Source of the DNA: Pseudorhodobacter sp. | Lineage (GTDB): Bacteria; Pseudomonadota; Alphaproteobacteria; Rhodobacterales; Rhodobacteraceae | DNA: 6,144 bases | Direction: 5' to 3' | Assembly (NCBI GenBank): GCA_024641255.1 | Contig: JAHEDL010000049.1 | Coordinates: 1-6,144 of the forward strand | Part shown: positions 4,361-6,144 of the stretch, in pieces | Position numbering within the stretch: position 1 is the first letter of the stretch | How the letters are laid out: each line of letters starts with the position of its first letter | The notes under the pieces: model-generated | What the model was told of the DNA's origin: nothing | What the model saw: the letters and a program-made list of their open reading frames with translations, nothing else | Database searches by the model: none | Made by a program: the position numbers and the translations under genes

Positions 4361-6105
4361 TGGAGTCGTTGCGCGGTTTCAGTCGCCTTATGTCGCAAGC
4401 GCCAAAGGGGTTGGTGGCGGCTTTGCTGGTGTTGGTGGTGCTGTCCAGCGCGACCGACGGCATTGGCTTTCTTCTTTTGGTGCCGCTGCTTGGGCTGATG
4501 GGCGGTGACGGGCAAAGCAGCCCGTTGGTTGGGCCGATGGCCGAGGTGCTGCAGTTTGCGGGCATTCCGCTTACCACGCTTTCGCTTTTGACCGCCTTTG
4601 TGGCCTTGGTTGCCACGCGCAGCGTTATTGAATTTAGCCGCGGACAGGTCAGCGCGCATTTGCAACATATTCTGGTCGATCAGTTGCGACTGAAAACCTA
4701 TGCGGCGCTGTTGGGGGTGGAATGGCGTTGGCTGAACACGACGCGACGGTCAGATCATGCGAACCTGCTGTTGACCAACATCAGCCGGATCGGAAACGGG
4801 CTTAGTCAGGTGATCAACCTGCTGGCGACGCTGGCGGCGATTGTGGCCTATCTGTCTGTGGCGTTGTTTTTGTCGCCAGCGATTGCAACGCTGGTGATTG
4901 TCAGCGGCGGCGGCATGTTCTGGCTGCTGGCGGGGCATCGGCGGCAGGCGTTCCGGCTTGGGCAAGACCAAACCATTGCAAGCCGCGCCTTGCAGGGCAA
5001 CATCGAAGAAAGTCTGGCTGGCATCAAGCTTTCAAAGATCCTTGGCACCGAACAGCGCCATCTGGCGCAGCTTTCGAAAACCATGAAAAGCCTGCGCGAA
5101 CACCAGTTGCGCTTTGTCAGCACCACGGGCCTGTCGCGTGGGCTGTTTCAGTTTTTCGGCGCGGTTTTGCTTGCTGGTTACATCTATGTCGGGCTGGAAT
5201 ACTGGCATGTTGCGGTGCCGGAAATGCTGACGCTAGTGCTGATTTTCAGCCGATTGGTGCCGCTTTTCATGGCGGGGCAGCAACAGTCGCATTTCTGGAC
5301 GCATGCTTTGCCCGCGCTTTACGAAACCGAAGAGCTTCTGGAACAGTGTCGCGCTGCGGCAGAGCCGATTGGTCTGGAGAACCCCACCGCTTGGCCGGTG
5401 AACACGGCGATTGATCTGGTGGGCGTCAGCATCACCTATGGCGGGCGCGACGTGCCTGCGGTGCAAGATATCACACTGTCGCTGCCGGCGCGCACCACAA
5501 CGGCGGTGATGGGGCCATCTGGTGCAGGCAAAAGCACGCTGGCCGATATTGTGATGGGCCTGCTGTCGCCCGACACCGGCGCGTTCTTGATTGATGGCGT
5601 GCCGGTAGTTGGCGCCGCGCGTGACCGCTGGCGCAAATCGGTGGCCTATGTGCCGCAAGACACGGTCTTGTTTCACGATACCATCGAAAACAACCTGCTA
5701 TGGGGCAAGTCTGACGCCTCACCCGACGAGTTGCGCATTGCCTTGACGCGGGCTGCGGCCGATTTTGTGTTCGACTTGCCGCAGGGCCTGCAGACGCAGG
5801 TTGGCGACGGTGGTTTGCGGCTTTCGGGTGGTGAACGCCAGCGGCTTGCGCTTGCCCGCGCGCTGTTGCGACGCCCCAGCTTGTTGATTTTGGATGAAGC
5901 GACCAGCGCGCTGGACGTTGCCAACGAAAGCCGCATCCGTGGCGCAATTGAAAAGCTGCATGGAGATCTGACGGTGCTGATCATCGGGCACCGTTTGCCA
6001 ACGCTGGAACATGCCGACCAAGTGGTGCTGATGGATGCAGGCCGGGTGGTGGCAAAAGGCACTTGGGCAGAGGTTCGCCCTGCACAGATGGCAGCACCGC
6101 TTTGA
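4360..6105 (+). CDS. Lasso peptide ABC exporter (D protein), fused TMD-NBD
   Basis: 581-residue half-transporter that should act as a homodimer in the inner membrane and export the mature lasso peptide, giving self-protection (McjD-like role). About six membrane segments are seen (near residues 18-46, 66-89, 149-171, 172-192, 260-279, 287-304). The ATPase domain has Walker A GPSGAGKST (385-393), Q-loop Gln433 in YVPQD, signature LSGGE (488-492), Walker B LLILDE with Glu513, D-loop SALD and switch His544 in IIGHRL; all key residues are intact. ATG 4360 is chosen over GTG 4357 because it shares its A with the B2 stop (TGATG), a standard coupling arrangement. No peptidase C39 domain is present, as expected since B2 removes the leader. 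It is the last gene seen on the plus strand. Confidence 0.95.
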   Translation: MESLRGFSRLMSQAPKGLVAALLVLVVLSSATDGIGFLLLVPLLGLMGGDGQSSPLVGPMAEVLQFAGIPLTTLSLLTAFVALVATRSVIEFSRGQVSAHLQHILVDQLRLKTYAALLGVEWRWLNTTRRSDHANLLLTNISRIGNGLSQVINLLATLAAIVAYLSVALFLSPAIATLVIVSGGGMFWLLAGHRRQAFRLGQDQTIASRALQGNIEESLAGIKLSKILGTEQRHLAQLSKTMKSLREHQLRFVSTTGLSRGLFQFFGAVLLAGYIYVGLEYWHVAVPEMLTLVLIFSRLVPLFMAGQQQSHFWTHALPALYETEELLEQCRAAAEPIGLENPTAWPVNTAIDLVGVSITYGGRDVPAVQDITLSLPARTTTAVMGPSGAGKSTLADIVMGLLSPDTGAFLIDGVPVVGAARDRWRKSVAYVPQDTVLFHDTIENNLLWGKSDASPDELRIALTRAAADFVFDLPQGLQTQVGDGGLRLSGGERQRLALARALLRRPSLLILDEATSALDVANESRIRGAIEKLHGDLTVLIIGHRLPTLEHADQVVLMDAGRVVAKGTWAEVRPAQMAAPL

Positions 6106-6144
6106 AGTTCGATTATCAACGCGCCAGCAAGTGAAGAAAGTAAG

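Noticed and set aside
6102..6144. Possible start of a further gene after the exporter (TTG 6102, 10 codons to TGA; or GTG 6131 beginning MKKV)
   Set aside because: The first is too short and the second has only a few codons and no clear ribosome site before the window ends. Cannot be judged.

Overview
The window looks like a lasso peptide biosynthetic locus from an alphaproteobacterium. The G+C-rich coding regions, the codon use and the split B1/B2 architecture fit that group. Rhodobacterales is my best guess, but no rRNA or housekeeping gene is present to confirm it.

Layout, left to right. A 5'-truncated sulfotransferase (+) runs to 775. It meets, tail to tail with a 10-base gap, the large asparagine-synthetase-like lasso cyclase (C protein, - strand, 786-2687). 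A divergent intergenic region (2688-2838) separates C from a plus-strand series: precursor A1 (2839-3003), a cryptic short precursor A2 (3054-3161) behind an 11-codon ORF, precursor A3 (3317-3481), the RRE/PqqD-like B1 protein (3589-3870), the transglutaminase-like leader peptidase B2 (3878-4360) and the ABC exporter D (4360-6105). The last 39 bases hold no gene I can support.

How the genes should work together (known for the family, inferred here): B1 binds the precursor leader through the Y-x-x-P motif and presents it to B2. B2 cuts after the conserved Lys-Thr-Glu. C adenylates the side-chain carboxyl of core Asp8 and joins it to the freed N-terminus, giving an 8-residue macrolactam ring threaded by the C-terminal tail. 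D exports the product. The left-hand sulfotransferase might tailor the peptide, but its link to the pathway is unproven.

Main points of interest: three non-identical precursors whose predicted cores are each exactly 19 residues with Asp8-Gly9. They begin with Gly (A1), Ser (A2) and Val (A3). Val1 would be unusual. A2 is too short for ordinary gene calling, lacks its own Shine-Dalgarno sequence and sits on a TGATG stop/start overlap. The cyclase gene has been turned away from the rest of the cluster. No isopeptidase, TonB receptor, kinase or regulator gene is visible in the window.
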